Of a stretch of 64,000 nt of DNA, positions 47,925-57,334 are shown one piece after another (within the stretch, counting starts at the first letter, position 1; each line of letters begins with the position of its first letter). Source of the DNA: CAVOGJ01 sp963695405 (GTDB lineage: Bacteria; Planctomycetota; Planctomycetia; Pirellulales; Pirellulaceae); assembly GCA_963695405.1 (NCBI GenBank), contig CAVOGJ010000015.1, forward strand, positions 1 through 64,000, given 5' to 3'. A program made the translations under genes and the position numbers. The notes below the pieces were generated by a model. It had not been told where the DNA came from, searched no databases, and worked only from the letters and a program-made list of their open reading frames with translations.

Positions 47925-49157
47925 TCAAGCCACCGGTTCATTTGCACGGCTCTGCTCCGCCGCGGCTTGCATCCAATGGAGTGCCGTATGCGCCATCACG
48001 TAGGCGCCGAACCGCAGCGCTTCCTCATCAATGTCAAAAGTGGGGGTATGCAGGCCCGATCCTCCCTTGCCATCCGAGACACATCCCAGGCGAAACATGG
48101 CCGCCGGCACGTGCGTGCCATAGAGGGCGAAATCCTCGCTGCCCATGCTGGGCCGGATAATCTTTTCGACCGACTCGCCACCCAACAGCTCCAGCGATGC
48201 GTTACGAATCAATTCCACCAGCGGCCCATCGTTAACGACGGCGTTGGCCGCCTTTCCATACCAGACATCGATTTTCGTCTGTGAAGCCTCGGCCACGCCA
48301 CGCGCAAGTCGTTCGATGTGTTCGATCGTGCCTTCGCGCACCCGGCTGTCCAGCGTCCGCAAAGTCCCCTGCAGATCCACCTGGTCCGGGATGACATTCG
48401 CCGTGTGCCCGCCGTCGATCTTGCCGATCGTGACCACCACGGCGTCCTGGCTGTCCGTCACCCGCGGTATCTGCGTGTACAGCCACTGGATCAGCTGCGC
48501 GGCGGCCGAGATGGGGTCCCGCGCTTCGTGAGGGCGAGCCGCATGCCCACCGCGGCCCTTAATCGAAATATGCATGTGGTCGCAGTTCGCCGTGAAGACG
48601 CCTTTGCGGACGCCAATGCGTCCCACTCTCCTCGTCGGGTCCATATGAGTCGCCAGAATCACATCGACTCCGTCCAGCGCGCCCGCTGCGATCATGTCGG
48701 CCGCACCTTCGCATGTTTCCTCGGCGGGCTGAAAGACGCCGCGCAAACGAGGCTCGAATGGCAGCTCGCCCGCTCGATGCAAATCCGCAATCGCCGAAAT
48801 GGCCCCCGCCACTACCGCCGTATGTCCATCATGGCCACAGGCATGCATCACGCCCTCATGAACACTACGATAAGGCTCGACTTTCTCATCCTGAATTCGC
48901 AAGGCATCGATATCGGCGCGGATAGCAAACATGCGGCTGGCACCATTGGGGCTGCCGAAATCCGCGATGACGCCACGCCCCTCCGGACCCAGGCGCACCT
49001 CGAACCCGTTATTGCCCAAATCCTGATAGAGCATCAGACTGGTTTCGAACTCCCTGCCCGACACCTCTGGATGCTGGTGCAAGTGCCTGCGCATTTTCAC
49101 CATTCGATCAAATCGTTGATCGACGGCTTGTTTGATCAATTCGCCAAATCTCGTCAT
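47925..49157 (-). CDS. M20-family amidohydrolase/peptidase
   Basis: This metal-dependent amidohydrolase resembles N-acyl-amino-acid, hippurate and IAA-amino-acid hydrolases. It has MRRHLHQHPEVSGREFETS, FAIRADIDALRI, the metal-binding HACGHDGHTAVV, QPAEETCEGAADMI, and the dimerisation motif GRGGHAARPHEARDPISAA. The SMGSEDFALYG loop carries the C-terminal ligand region. The length of about 410 residues is typical. ATG 49157 has GGAG 8 bases upstream; GTG 49166 is an alternative. The substrate is not readable. It lies 12 bp after the ggt stop, so it may split N-acyl or gamma-linked amino acids left by that enzyme. The gene is intact. Confidence 0.9.
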   Translation of the reverse strand: MTRFGELIKQAVDQRFDRMVKMRRHLHQHPEVSGREFETSLMLYQDLGNNGFEVRLGPEGRGVIADFGSPNGASRMFAIRADIDALRIQDEKVEPYRSVHEGVMHACGHDGHTAVVAGAISAIADLHRAGELPFEPRLRGVFQPAEETCEGAADMIAAGALDGVDVILATHMDPTRRVGRIGVRKGVFTANCDHMHISIKGRGGHAARPHEARDPISAAAQLIQWLYTQIPRVTDSQDAVVVTIGKIDGGHTANVIPDQVDLQGTLRTLDSRVREGTIEHIERLARGVAEASQTKIDVWYGKAANAVVNDGPLVELIRNASLELLGGESVEKIIRPSMGSEDFALYGTHVPAAMFRLGCVSDGKGGSGLHTPTFDIDEEALRFGAYVMAHTALHWMQAAAEQSRANEPVA

Positions 49158-49169
49158 CGGCTCCACTCC

Positions 49170-50879
49170 CTACAAGCCGGCCGCCTTGCCGGGAATCCGC
49201 GGATCATGCACACCCACCAGTGTACCATCCGGCTGCTTGCGAATCGCCTGTGTGACGCCGGCGGATGTCAAATAGGAAATCGCATGGCCCATATTCATAA
49301 GAGTGTCCGCGTCTTCCAATCGAGTTCCGTGTTCGACCATCAAACTGTCGGGACGCCATTGATGATGAAACCGTTTGCCAGCCACCGCTTGTTCGAGCGA
49401 TTCGCCAAAGTCGAGACAGCGGACGATCGCCAGCAGGGATTGCGTGATGATTTTCGGTCCCCCCGCTGCCCCCACGGTCATGATCGGCTGGCCATCCTCG
49501 AGCACAATCGCGGGGCACATGCTCGACAAGGGCCGCTTGCCCGGGGCGACCGCGTTGTTTTCCGCACCGATCAGACCAAACGCATTCGGCACACCTGGCT
49601 GGATCGAAAAGTCGTCCATCTCGTTGTTCAGCACCAGACCCGTGCCCGGTACGATCACTTTCGACCCAAACGACGTGTTAACCGTGGCCGTGATGGCCAC
49701 CCAATTCCCCTCGGCATCCGCAGCCGCAATGTGCGTGGTGTGCTTGCCAAACACGGCGGTGGCCGCATCCGCGGGCGTGCCGTGCTCGACCACGCGGATC
49801 GCCTTGCGAACATCGATTCTACTTGCCAACGTTTTGGCATAGGCCTTACTGATTAGCCCTCGCGGTACAGCGACAAAGTCCGCGTCTCCCAACCAGTATG
49901 CACGATCGGCAAAGGCCAGCTTCATCGTTTCGCCAATGACATGCGTGGCTTGCAGTGGATCGGCGCGGTGCATTTCCGCCAGATCGAAGCTCTCCAGAAT
50001 GTTTAACATTTGAGCGAGATGCACGCCTCCAGAACTGGGAGGTGGAAAACAGACCACCTCATAGCCTCGATACGCGGTACGAATCGGCGTGCGGGTCACG
50101 GTGTGGTAGTCGGCGAAATCCTGAGCAGTCAGTACGCCACCGTGAGCCGCCATCCACGCGCCGACCTTTTCGGCCAACTCGCCTTGGTAGAACCAATCCG
50201 TTCCTTGTTCGGCAATGCAGCGATACGTCCGCGCCAGGTCGGGCTGACGCAGCCGCTGAGACTCCCGCAACGGCTGTCCATCATTGGGCAACAGGACCGC
50301 CGCCGTGCCGGGAAAGCGGCGCAATTGCGGGGCGTTGCGTCGCAGGACGCCCGCAAAGTTGCGATCAATGGGAAAACCCTCTTCGGCCAGCCGAGCCGCG
50401 GGTGTCATGAGTTGCGTGAGTGTCAGCTTGCCGTATTTTTCGATCGCTTCGCCGTAGGCCGCCAGGGCGCCCGGCACACCGACGGCCAGCGGACCAGTCT
50501 GGCTGAGCCGCGTGTCCGGTTTGCCGTTCACGAGGAACATGTCACGGGTCGCGGCGGCGGGAGCCATCTCGCGACCGTCCAAGGCGAGGAATGTCCCGTC
50601 GGCAAGCCGAGCCAGAATAAAACACCCGCCCCCCAACCCCGAATTGTGGCTATCGACGACCCCCAAGGTCACGGCGGCGGCGACCGCCGCATCGAGCGCA
50701 TTGCCGCCGGCTCGCAACGCCGCGATCCCCGCATCCGTGGCCAAGGGATGAACGCTGGCCACGACGGCTTGCCGAGACCGAGCCACCTGCTCGCCCGCGA
50801 CGAGCGGCGTCACCCCAAAAAAGCATGAAAGCATGACAAGCGGGATGAGGCTGGAATTTCGGAAATCGACGCGCATCAT
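49170..50879 (-). CDS. ggt: Gamma-glutamyltransferase (secreted)
   Basis: This N-terminal nucleophile hydrolase splits glutathione and other gamma-glutamyl compounds in the periplasm. A signal peptide (SLIPLVMLSCFFGVTPLVAG) precedes the large-subunit motifs VASVHPLATDAG, LRAGGNALDAAVAAAVTLGV, NSGLGGGCFIL, DGREMAPAAA and PSSGGVHLAQMLNILES. The autocleavage/catalytic Thr lies in GKHTTHIAAADAEGN, and the small subunit follows with GTGLVLNNEMDDFS, PGKRPLSSMCPAIV and GAAGGPKIITQ. The length of 569 residues is normal. ATG 50879 is the first of two Met codons; the ribosome binding site is weak. The neighbouring M20 and GCS2 genes suggest a gamma-glutamyl or thiol theme. The gene is intact. Confidence 0.94.
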   Translation of the reverse strand: MMRVDFRNSSLIPLVMLSCFFGVTPLVAGEQVARSRQAVVASVHPLATDAGIAALRAGGNALDAAVAAAVTLGVVDSHNSGLGGGCFILARLADGTFLALDGREMAPAAATRDMFLVNGKPDTRLSQTGPLAVGVPGALAAYGEAIEKYGKLTLTQLMTPAARLAEEGFPIDRNFAGVLRRNAPQLRRFPGTAAVLLPNDGQPLRESQRLRQPDLARTYRCIAEQGTDWFYQGELAEKVGAWMAAHGGVLTAQDFADYHTVTRTPIRTAYRGYEVVCFPPPSSGGVHLAQMLNILESFDLAEMHRADPLQATHVIGETMKLAFADRAYWLGDADFVAVPRGLISKAYAKTLASRIDVRKAIRVVEHGTPADAATAVFGKHTTHIAAADAEGNWVAITATVNTSFGSKVIVPGTGLVLNNEMDDFSIQPGVPNAFGLIGAENNAVAPGKRPLSSMCPAIVLEDGQPIMTVGAAGGPKIITQSLLAIVRCLDFGESLEQAVAGKRFHHQWRPDSLMVEHGTRLEDADTLMNMGHAISYLTSAGVTQAIRKQPDGTLVGVHDPRIPGKAAGL

Positions 50880-51211
50880 ATTCTCTTTCTTGTCTTTCGG
50901 AACGTCGCTCACAGCCGTCGGGATCCGGCCTCGTCGCGGAGCGACTTCACTTCAGCATAACTTACGCAGTTCCTCGCCGGGTGGAAGGTACCCCGACTCC
51001 CGGAAGCACGAAGCGAACGCAGGGTGTCAAGAAACAGCAGCCAACACGTCCAGCCAAATCCACATCGTCGCACCACCCACTGGGATGCTGCGCGCTACGG
51101 GTCCCTTCTGCTAGGGTGACGCCGTGAGCATGTGGAATCCATACGCGCAGCCGCGATGGAGACACGCCTTCGCGGCGATTGCACCGTGTCTTTAAAAGGG
51201 GTCTGTCTTTA
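50880..51211. other. Upstream region of ggt, with a partial copy of the adjacent repeat
   Basis: This stretch of about 330 bp holds the ggt promoter region. At its right end GTCTTTAAAAGGGGTC (51188-51203) duplicates the left edge of the hairpin element that starts at 51207. No gene was recognised. The closeness of the partial copy suggests slippage or a nested insertion. Confidence 0.5.
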
Positions 51212-51256
51212 AAAGGGGTCAGGTCTCTTTTCTGGAAAAAGAGACCTGACCCCTTT
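51212..51256. repeat. Perfect 20-bp hairpin repeat with GGGGTCAGGTCTC core
   Basis: The left arm 51212-51231 and right arm 51237-51256 are exact reverse complements around a short loop (CTGGA), with core GGGGTCAGGTCTC/GAGACCTGACCCC. The partial copy at 51188-51203 gives a direct repeat of the left edge. Such short palindromes with this core recur in many bacterial genomes and are often tied to REP-type, Y1-transposase-mobilised elements; that link is from general knowledge, not from this window. It sits 6 bp past the stop of the minus-strand gene, and on that strand the hairpin is followed by TTTTAAAG, so it may also end transcription. Confidence 0.85.
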
Positions 51257-51262
51257 ATTGGT

Positions 51263-53731
51263 CTACTGGTACAGCAAATAGGCTCGCCGCCGCGGCATGA
51301 ACTCGCGCACCTCCCCGACGCCGATCGCCCAGACGGCGGACAGCGGGGCCCGCTCGCGGAGGGCGTCGAACGTTGCCCGGTCGCCCAATAGCCGGGGTAA
51401 ACGGTCGATCTCCCAATGCTCGGGGTATCGCTTCCGCAACACCCAAGCGACCGCCAGTCCCGCCCGCACGGGCTCGACGCGCTGCCAATCCGTGACGATG
51501 ATGTCCACGCCGCCGCACGATTCTTGTGCGAACTTGCTGGCGTTCGGTGTAAAGCGACGAGGCACGAAGGTCAGGCCGGGAAGCGACAAGCCACGCAGCT
51601 GCCGTGCGAATTCACGCTCGTCGATGTACGGCGCGCCGAGGATCTCGAACGGGCGGTCGGTGCCCCGCCCCACGGAGACGTTGGTCGTCTCCAACAAACC
51701 GATGCCCGGATAGAGTAAGGCTTGCGTGAGCGAACGCATGTTCGGTGAAGGATCGATCCACGTCAGTCCCGTCGCGTCCCACAGCATTGACCGCCGCCAG
51801 TGCTCCACCGGAATGACCGTCAGCGCGAGCTGCAAGTGGGACTCGTCGGCGATCATGCGTGCCAACTCGCCCACCGTCATACCATGCCGCACGGGCAGCG
51901 GATGGCAGCCGACGAAGGACTGCTGTCCCTCATCCAGCACGGGCCCCTGCACCGCCACGCCTCCGATCGGATTCGGCCGATCGAGTACGACAAACTTCTT
52001 GCCATGCTTTGCGGCGGCCTCCATCGCGTTCTTCATCGTGGAAATGTATGTGTAGAAACGCGTCCCGATGTCCTGAATATCAAACACGAGCGCGTCGAGC
52101 GGCTCCAGTGACTCTGCGGTGGGTGCACGCAGTTCGCCGTAGAGGCTGAAGATGGGCAATCCCGTGGCGGAATCCGTGTCATTCTGGATGTGGCCGTCGT
52201 CACGGACACCACGGATACCATGTTCGGGACTGAAGATGGCTACCAGTTGGACATCGGTCGCCTGCTGCAGCAGATCGATGGTGCGGCGGCCGTTGCGGTC
52301 GACGCCCGTGTGGTTGGTGATCAGTCCCACGCGCTGTCCCGCCAAGGGGCGAAAGTGATCGCGGACCAGGACATCAATCCCGGGCAGCACTTCCTCGGCA
52401 GCAAGCGGCACGCCCCGCACGGGCGACATCGGCGACTTCGCGTCCCCATCGGCAGACGATCCGGCTTGTTCCCGAATCGAGGCCACCGCGACACTGCCAA
52501 TCCTGCCCGCCAAAGGATTTACCATCCCCTGCCCGGTTGGATGAACGCGATTGGACAGAAAGATCACGGCCAGGTCATACGTCGGATCGATCCACATCGC
52601 GGTCCCCGTGAATCCGCCGTGCCCAAAGGCCCGCTCACTCATCAGCTCGCCGCGGTTGGTCGAGTAGCGACTGCGGATATCCCAGCCCAGTCCTCGCAGA
52701 TTTCCGTCGACGTTGACCGGCGACGTCATCCGCCTTACGGTCGCTGGGCTGAGAAGTTGTTGGTCATGCGCATAACCGTGGTCGAGCATCATATTCGCAT
52801 AGACAGCCAGATCGGGCGCCGTCGAGAAGAGACCGGCGTGCCCGGCGATACCGCCCATGGCATAGGCGCGAGGGTCGTGGACTTCGCCCCGCATCCAACG
52901 TTCCTCCCGCCGCTCGGTGGTGGCAGCCCTTAGCCGTAGCGTGTCGGCCGGCAGGAAACCGGTTTCCGCCATCCCCAGCGGCTGAAAGACATTCTCCCGC
53001 GTGAACGCATCGAGCGACTGGCCCGTCTGGGATTCGACGAGCTTTCCCAGCATCTGATATCCAACATCGGAATAGACAAATCGCGTGCCGGGCTCGTAGT
53101 CGATCTGTAAGGCAAACAGCTTCGGCCAAATCTGCAGGGGATTCTCGTATTCGGCAAGCGGACTGTCCGGCACGAAGCCGGCCTGGTGGGTGAGCATTTG
53201 CTCGATGGTGATCTCGTCCTTGCCACCCCCGCGAAACTCCGGCAGGTAAGCGCCATACTTATCGCCCAATCGGATGCGTCCACGCTCCACCAGGAGCATG
53301 ATGCTTGTCGCGGTCGCCACAGGCTTGGTCAGAGAGGCCATGTCAAACACCGTATCTGGCAACATCGGCAAGCGTTCCGGTTCGAGTTGCCGATGTCCAA
53401 AGGCTCGATGAAAGACAATCTGGCCGTGTCGCATGATCAGCACCACGCATCCGGGCAAGTCGCCGCGATCGATACTTTCCGCGACGAGACCGTCAATGCG
53501 ATCGAGTTGGCTCGCGTCCATATCCACCGACGCCGCCGAGGCACACGTCAGTGACTCGCCCCGCAAGGCCTGCGGCATCACCAGGAGGAGCACACCCATG
53601 CAAATGGAAACCTGGGTTCCGTGGGCAAGCCGCTTGTACGGCGAGCCCTTTTTGGCATCGCCCTGTGCCGTGCCACCCGTTGAATGCCGTCGGACGATCG
53701 CCGTCGTCGCAGCTCGTGTCTTTTCCCGCAT
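51263..53731 (-). CDS. Fusion: beta-lactamase-fold hydrolase (AmiE-like) and NamZ/DUF1343 exo-muramidase
   Basis: A secreted two-domain protein of about 822 residues; the signal segment is VSICMGVLLLVMPQALRG. Residues about 70-400 are a serine beta-lactamase/PBP4*-fold domain with SLTK (MASLTKPVAT), YSDVGY in place of Y-x-N, and HGGFTG. Residues about 440-820 are DUF1343, now known as NamZ: GLITNHTGVDRNGRRTIDLL, FSPEHGIRG, FDIQDIGTRFYTYISTM, LDRPNPIGG, VRHGMTVGELA, WIDPSPNMRSL and SVGRGTDRPFEI. NamZ releases MurNAc from the non-reducing ends of glycans. In Bacillus subtilis, namZ and the beta-lactamase-fold gene amiE (MurNAc-L-Ala amidase) are separate genes of the murQ operon. Here they are fused beside murQ, so a coupled amidase/exo-muramidase is inferred. 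ATG 53731 has AAAGG upstream. The gene is intact. Confidence 0.92.
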   Translation of the reverse strand: MREKTRAATTAIVRRHSTGGTAQGDAKKGSPYKRLAHGTQVSICMGVLLLVMPQALRGESLTCASAASVDMDASQLDRIDGLVAESIDRGDLPGCVVLIMRHGQIVFHRAFGHRQLEPERLPMLPDTVFDMASLTKPVATATSIMLLVERGRIRLGDKYGAYLPEFRGGGKDEITIEQMLTHQAGFVPDSPLAEYENPLQIWPKLFALQIDYEPGTRFVYSDVGYQMLGKLVESQTGQSLDAFTRENVFQPLGMAETGFLPADTLRLRAATTERREERWMRGEVHDPRAYAMGGIAGHAGLFSTAPDLAVYANMMLDHGYAHDQQLLSPATVRRMTSPVNVDGNLRGLGWDIRSRYSTNRGELMSERAFGHGGFTGTAMWIDPTYDLAVIFLSNRVHPTGQGMVNPLAGRIGSVAVASIREQAGSSADGDAKSPMSPVRGVPLAAEEVLPGIDVLVRDHFRPLAGQRVGLITNHTGVDRNGRRTIDLLQQATDVQLVAIFSPEHGIRGVRDDGHIQNDTDSATGLPIFSLYGELRAPTAESLEPLDALVFDIQDIGTRFYTYISTMKNAMEAAAKHGKKFVVLDRPNPIGGVAVQGPVLDEGQQSFVGCHPLPVRHGMTVGELARMIADESHLQLALTVIPVEHWRRSMLWDATGLTWIDPSPNMRSLTQALLYPGIGLLETTNVSVGRGTDRPFEILGAPYIDEREFARQLRGLSLPGLTFVPRRFTPNASKFAQESCGGVDIIVTDWQRVEPVRAGLAVAWVLRKRYPEHWEIDRLPRLLGDRATFDALRERAPLSAVWAIGVGEVREFMPRRRAYLLYQ

Positions 53732-53777
53732 GCTTCGCCTTTCGGTCGGTGCCATTCAGCTTGGAGCGTGCTCAAAC

Positions 53778-53783
53778 TATAAT
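53778..53783 (+). promoter_or_regulatory. Consensus -10 box (TATAAT) of murQ, possibly leaderless
   Basis: A perfect TATAAT ends 7 bases before the murQ ATG at 53791. A weak -35 (TTCAGC, 53755-53760) lies 17 bases upstream. If this -10 is used, transcription would start at or next to the ATG, giving a leaderless mRNA; no ribosome binding site is visible before murQ. The 59-bp divergent gap also has to serve the AmiE/NamZ fusion gene. Confidence 0.45.
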
Positions 53784-53790
53784 CCAACCG

Positions 53791-54707
53791 ATGTCCGAAC
53801 TTAAGCACCTGACCACCGAAGCCCGTAATCCCGCCTCGCAGTCCCTCGATGCGATGTCGCCGCGAGAAATCGTCGACCTGATCAATGCCGAGGACGCCAA
53901 GATCGCCGCGGCAGTGGCGACGCAGGCCGATGCGATGGCCCGAGCCATCGAGATTGTCGCCGATCGGCTGCGAAAGGGAGGACGACTGGTGTACATGGGG
54001 GCCGGCACCTCCGGGCGGTTGGGAGTCCTCGACGCGTCCGAATGTCCACCGACGTTTAATTCGGATCCCCGCCAGGTCGTGGGCCTGATCGCCGGCGGCG
54101 ATCGGGCTCTCCGCTCCGCCATCGAAGGTGCCGAAGATCATCCGGAATTCGGCGAGGCCGATCTGAAATCGATCCAGTTTTCCGCCGACGACGTACTCGT
54201 GGGCATCGCCACCAGCGGACGCACTCCCTACGTCGTCGGAGGGCTTCGTTACGCCCAAGCGATCGGCGCTTTTGCGATTGGCTTGGCCTGCAATGCCGAG
54301 AGCGCTCTGAGCCGGTGTCGGATCTCATGATCTGCCCGATCGTGGGAGCCGAGGTCCTCAGTGGCTCGACCCGGATGAAAGCCGGCACGGCGACCAAGCT
54401 GGTGTTGAATACGATCACGACAGGAGCCATGGTCTTGCTCGGAAAGACCTACGGCAACCTGATGGTCGACTTGCGGGCATCCAACTCGAAACTTCGTGAC
54501 CGCTCGGCGCGGATCGTAAGTGAATTCACGGGAGTCTCACGGGCCGAGGCCGAGGCGGTGCTCAGCCGCTGCGGCGGCCAACTCAAAACGGCCATCGTGA
54601 GCCAGCTGCGGTCGGTCGACGCCGCGGCGGCCAACCGGCTATTGGAATTGGCTCAGGGGCAACTGCGGGTGGCCCTCGAAATACCCGCCAGGGATCCGCC
54701 GGCGTGA
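53791..54707 (+). CDS. murQ: N-acetylmuramic acid 6-phosphate etherase (one frameshift)
   Basis: MurQ cleaves the lactyl ether of MurNAc-6-P to give GlcNAc-6-P and D-lactate. The SIS-fold start has LTTEARNPASQSLDAMSPRE, then RLVYMGAGTSGRLGVLDASE, CPPTFNSDP and GIATSGRTPYVVGGL. The second half has CPIVGAEVLSGSTRMKAGTA, TKLVLNTITTGAMVLLGK and YGNLMVDLRASNSKLRDR. The total length of about 305 residues is normal. The frame breaks near 54315; adding one G (CGG GTG TCG) restores ALSRVSDLMICPIVGAE. ATG 53791 starts the conserved region. The next gene overlaps by GTGA, so the two are co-translated. It is divergent from the AmiE/NamZ fusion by 59 bp. Confidence 0.94.
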
Positions 54708-55652
54708 GCCTTCACCGCACAGTTCTCACCGTCGATGCCGGCGGATCGAAGACCGATATCGCGATCGCCCGGGTGTCACGCGACGCGCCGCCGCTCATCC
54801 TCGCGCGATACGCCGCACCCGCCGCGAACGTGCACACGCTGGGCGTCCAACCCGCGTTGGAAATCCTGGCCGCCGGAATCGCCCAAGCGATGGGGCAAGC
54901 CTCCGCCGCGGCAGAGGGGCTGGAAGTGGCTGTTCTAGCGCTCGCCGGCGCCGCCCAGGAGGAAATCCGCACCACGGTGGAGCAGTGGTGCGAAGAGCGG
55001 CAACTGGCTCGTCGCATTGTGGTGATGAGTGACGCGGAGTTGATCCTTACGATCGCCGAAGCGGCTGCCGAACAACATCAGGCTTCCATCGCCCTGATCG
55101 CCGGCACCGGCTCCGTCGCCTTCGGCCGCCGCGAAAATCAAGACACAATTCTCCGTGCCGGGGGATGGGGCCCCCTCTTGGGCGACGATGGCGGGGGCTT
55201 CTGGATCGGACGCCGCGTTGTACGCATGATCTGTCGCGACGAAGATCGCGACCGGCTGCGCACGCCGCTGGCTGAACAGATCTTTGCCGAACTTCAGGTT
55301 GACAACTCACGAGCCTTGATTGCTCGCATCGGGGCGGCTCCCAGCCCGCCTGCGGCCGTCGCGGCCTTGGCCAGGACGGTCCTGGCAGCCGCCGTCGAGG
55401 GCGATCCGCAGGCGCAGAAATTAGTGAACGCCGCCGGCAAACGACTGATCGACCTGGTGCGGACGGTTGCCAATCGACTGGACGCTCCGGCCGACGCGAT
55501 CTCAATGGCCTGCACGGGTGGTCTCCTGTCTCAGGCCAGCCCGTTAGCGGAGCGACTTGGAGTCCGCGATGCGGGAAGCCCACATCGCCTCGCTGCTGTT
55601 TGTCGACGAGCCAGCGTTGGCCGCCGTGCAATTAGCCGCGCTGCTGGAATGA
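54704..55652 (+). CDS. BadF/BadG-family amino-sugar kinase, MurNAc/GlcNAc kinase candidate (one frameshift)
   Basis: This ASKHA kinase has DAGGSKTDIAI (phosphate loop), LALAGAAQEEI, LIAGTGSVAFGRR, GGWGPLLGDDGGGFWIGRR and ACTGGLLSQASP, the pattern of eukaryotic-type N-acetylglucosamine kinases and of MurK. Clostridial MurK, of this family, phosphorylates both MurNAc and GlcNAc. Position directly behind murQ with a 4-base overlap (GTGA) favours MurNAc as substrate, since MurQ needs MurNAc-6-P. The frame breaks near 55569; the corrected C-terminus is REAHIASLLFVDEPALAAVQ and then LAALLE, with TGA at 55650-55652, giving about 316 residues. Without correction it would run on for about 60 unrelated residues. 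Confidence 0.9.
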
Positions 55653-55715
55653 GTCGAGCCGCATCACGATCCGTGCGCGGTGCCGATCAGCCATTTATTT
55701 GCCCGTCATCCGCTG

Positions 55716-57038
55716 CTACTCGGCCAGCGACACACATATCAGCTCTTTGTCATTGCGGGCATACATGCGTCGATTGGCAAACGCAGGATGACTCCACACC
55801 ACCGCGCGACCGAACGCCTCGCCGGTAGGCTCCAACAGATCGAGCGCGGCTGATTTCGTCGTACCCCTCGCGAGTCAGCCGGGCGATGATCAGATCACCC
55901 CGCTCACTGAACAGAAAAAAACGGTCTCCGTGCTTGACGAGAAATACCGTGCCATGGGCTGCCCGACGGTCACCTGTGGTCGCGGCGAACGTACTCCACA
56001 ACCGCTTGCCGGTCTTCAAGTCCGCACCGATCAGGCTCCCTTCGTGGCAATCGGCGCCGTAGATCGTGTCACCGTCGATGAAGGGTGTGCTATTCGAGCA
56101 ATAGACCGACTCCTTGCCGCCCGCGGGCTGCCAGATCATCTGGCCAAAGGGATGGTCCGCGTCGAGTTCGATCAGAGCGGCGACGCGACCCATGCCACTG
56201 GCGAACAATAGATTGCCAGCTTGGCGAGGCGCCATGATCGACATACCGTAGTTTGGCTTGAGGGGCACCGACCAATAAATTTCGCCACTCTCCGGATCGA
56301 GCGCGTTCAGTTGATCGGCATCCCAGATGATCAGTTGCTCCTTGCCACCCGCTTCGATCAACGTCGGCGGACAATAGCCGGGCTCACTGGCTGAAACGGA
56401 GCGCCACAGTTCCTGTCCCGTGCGCTATCGAAAGCCACCGCCACCGACCCTTTTCCACCGACCACGCAAAGCAGCTTGTCGCCGTGTACGAGCGGATGGC
56501 CGCAGCAACCCCAGGTGGGAACGCGAAACTTGTACGCATCCTGAAGGTCCTTCGACCAGACGACCTGACCATCCGCCACCTGCAGACAGAGGAGGCGTCC
56601 CTCGGCTCCCAGCGTATACAAGCGATCTCCGTCGACGGTCGGGGTGACACGCGGACCGGCCGGATAGGAAATTTGATAGGGACAGTCGTAGGCATGCACC
56701 CAAATCTGTTCACCCGTCGCCGCATCCAGGCAGAGCACCCGTTCATCCCCCACCACATCGGGCCTGATGCCTGGATCGTTCGTCGGCTCGCCTTCACGGC
56801 GCCGGTAATCCATCACAAATACCTTGCCGTCCGCCACCGCAGGCCCCGCATAGCCTCCCGCAACGGGTGCCCGCCACACGATATCGGGACCGTTCGTGGG
56901 AAGCACGTCCACGATCCCCGATTCACGCCACACGCCGTCCCGCTGTGGCCCCATCCATTGCGGCCACTCGTCGGCGCGTACCCCGCTGGCCATCGTCAAG
57001 GCCACGAACAGGTAACTCAAAGCAAGCGGTCGGTTCAT
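55716..57038 (-). CDS. Secreted PQQ-type beta-propeller repeat protein (two frameshifts)
   Basis: A signal peptide (MNRPLALSYLFVALTMASG, then VRADEWPQW) leads into WD-like PQQ/BamB-type blades common in planctomycetes. Examples are WPQWMGPQRDGVWRESGIVD, GYAGPAVADGKVFVMDY, VLCLDAATGEQIWVHAYDCP and LYTLGAEGRLLCLQVADGQV. Beyond a shift near 56390 come NALDPESGEIYWSVPLKPNY and GSLIGADLKTGKRLWSTFA. A second shift near 55850 leads to the ending LDLLEPTGEAFGRAVVWSHP, with TAG at 55716-55718. The protein is about 440 residues. No cofactor ligands for a real quinoprotein dehydrogenase are seen, so a scaffold or binding role is more likely than catalysis. ATG 57038 has GGAGAG upstream. Confidence 0.88.
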
Positions 57039-57334
57039 AATATTCTCTCCTGAGCAGGCGGTCGTCACGGTCTCAGCGCCACGGGCGGAACCGAGTGGGG
57101 GGGGGTTGCCTCAGCGGCACGAGCGATACACGATCATACGCGATCGACACCCCGTCGTGGGCCCGCGGACGCAAGGCTTGTGAGGCTGAAGTGGGTTCGG
57201 CGAGTTCGGGGCGGTGCCGCCATCTCAGGCCAACACGGGGATCCATGCTTGCTGACAACGAAGACGCAGGGCTTTCCATGACGGCTCAACCAAGATCCCA
57301 CGTGTCATGAAGACAAGCCGAGCGGAACATCCGT

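Noticed and set aside
48318..49856. Plus-strand open frame of 512 codons
   Set aside because: It is antisense to the M20 and gamma-glutamyltransferase genes; composition mirrors the real genes.
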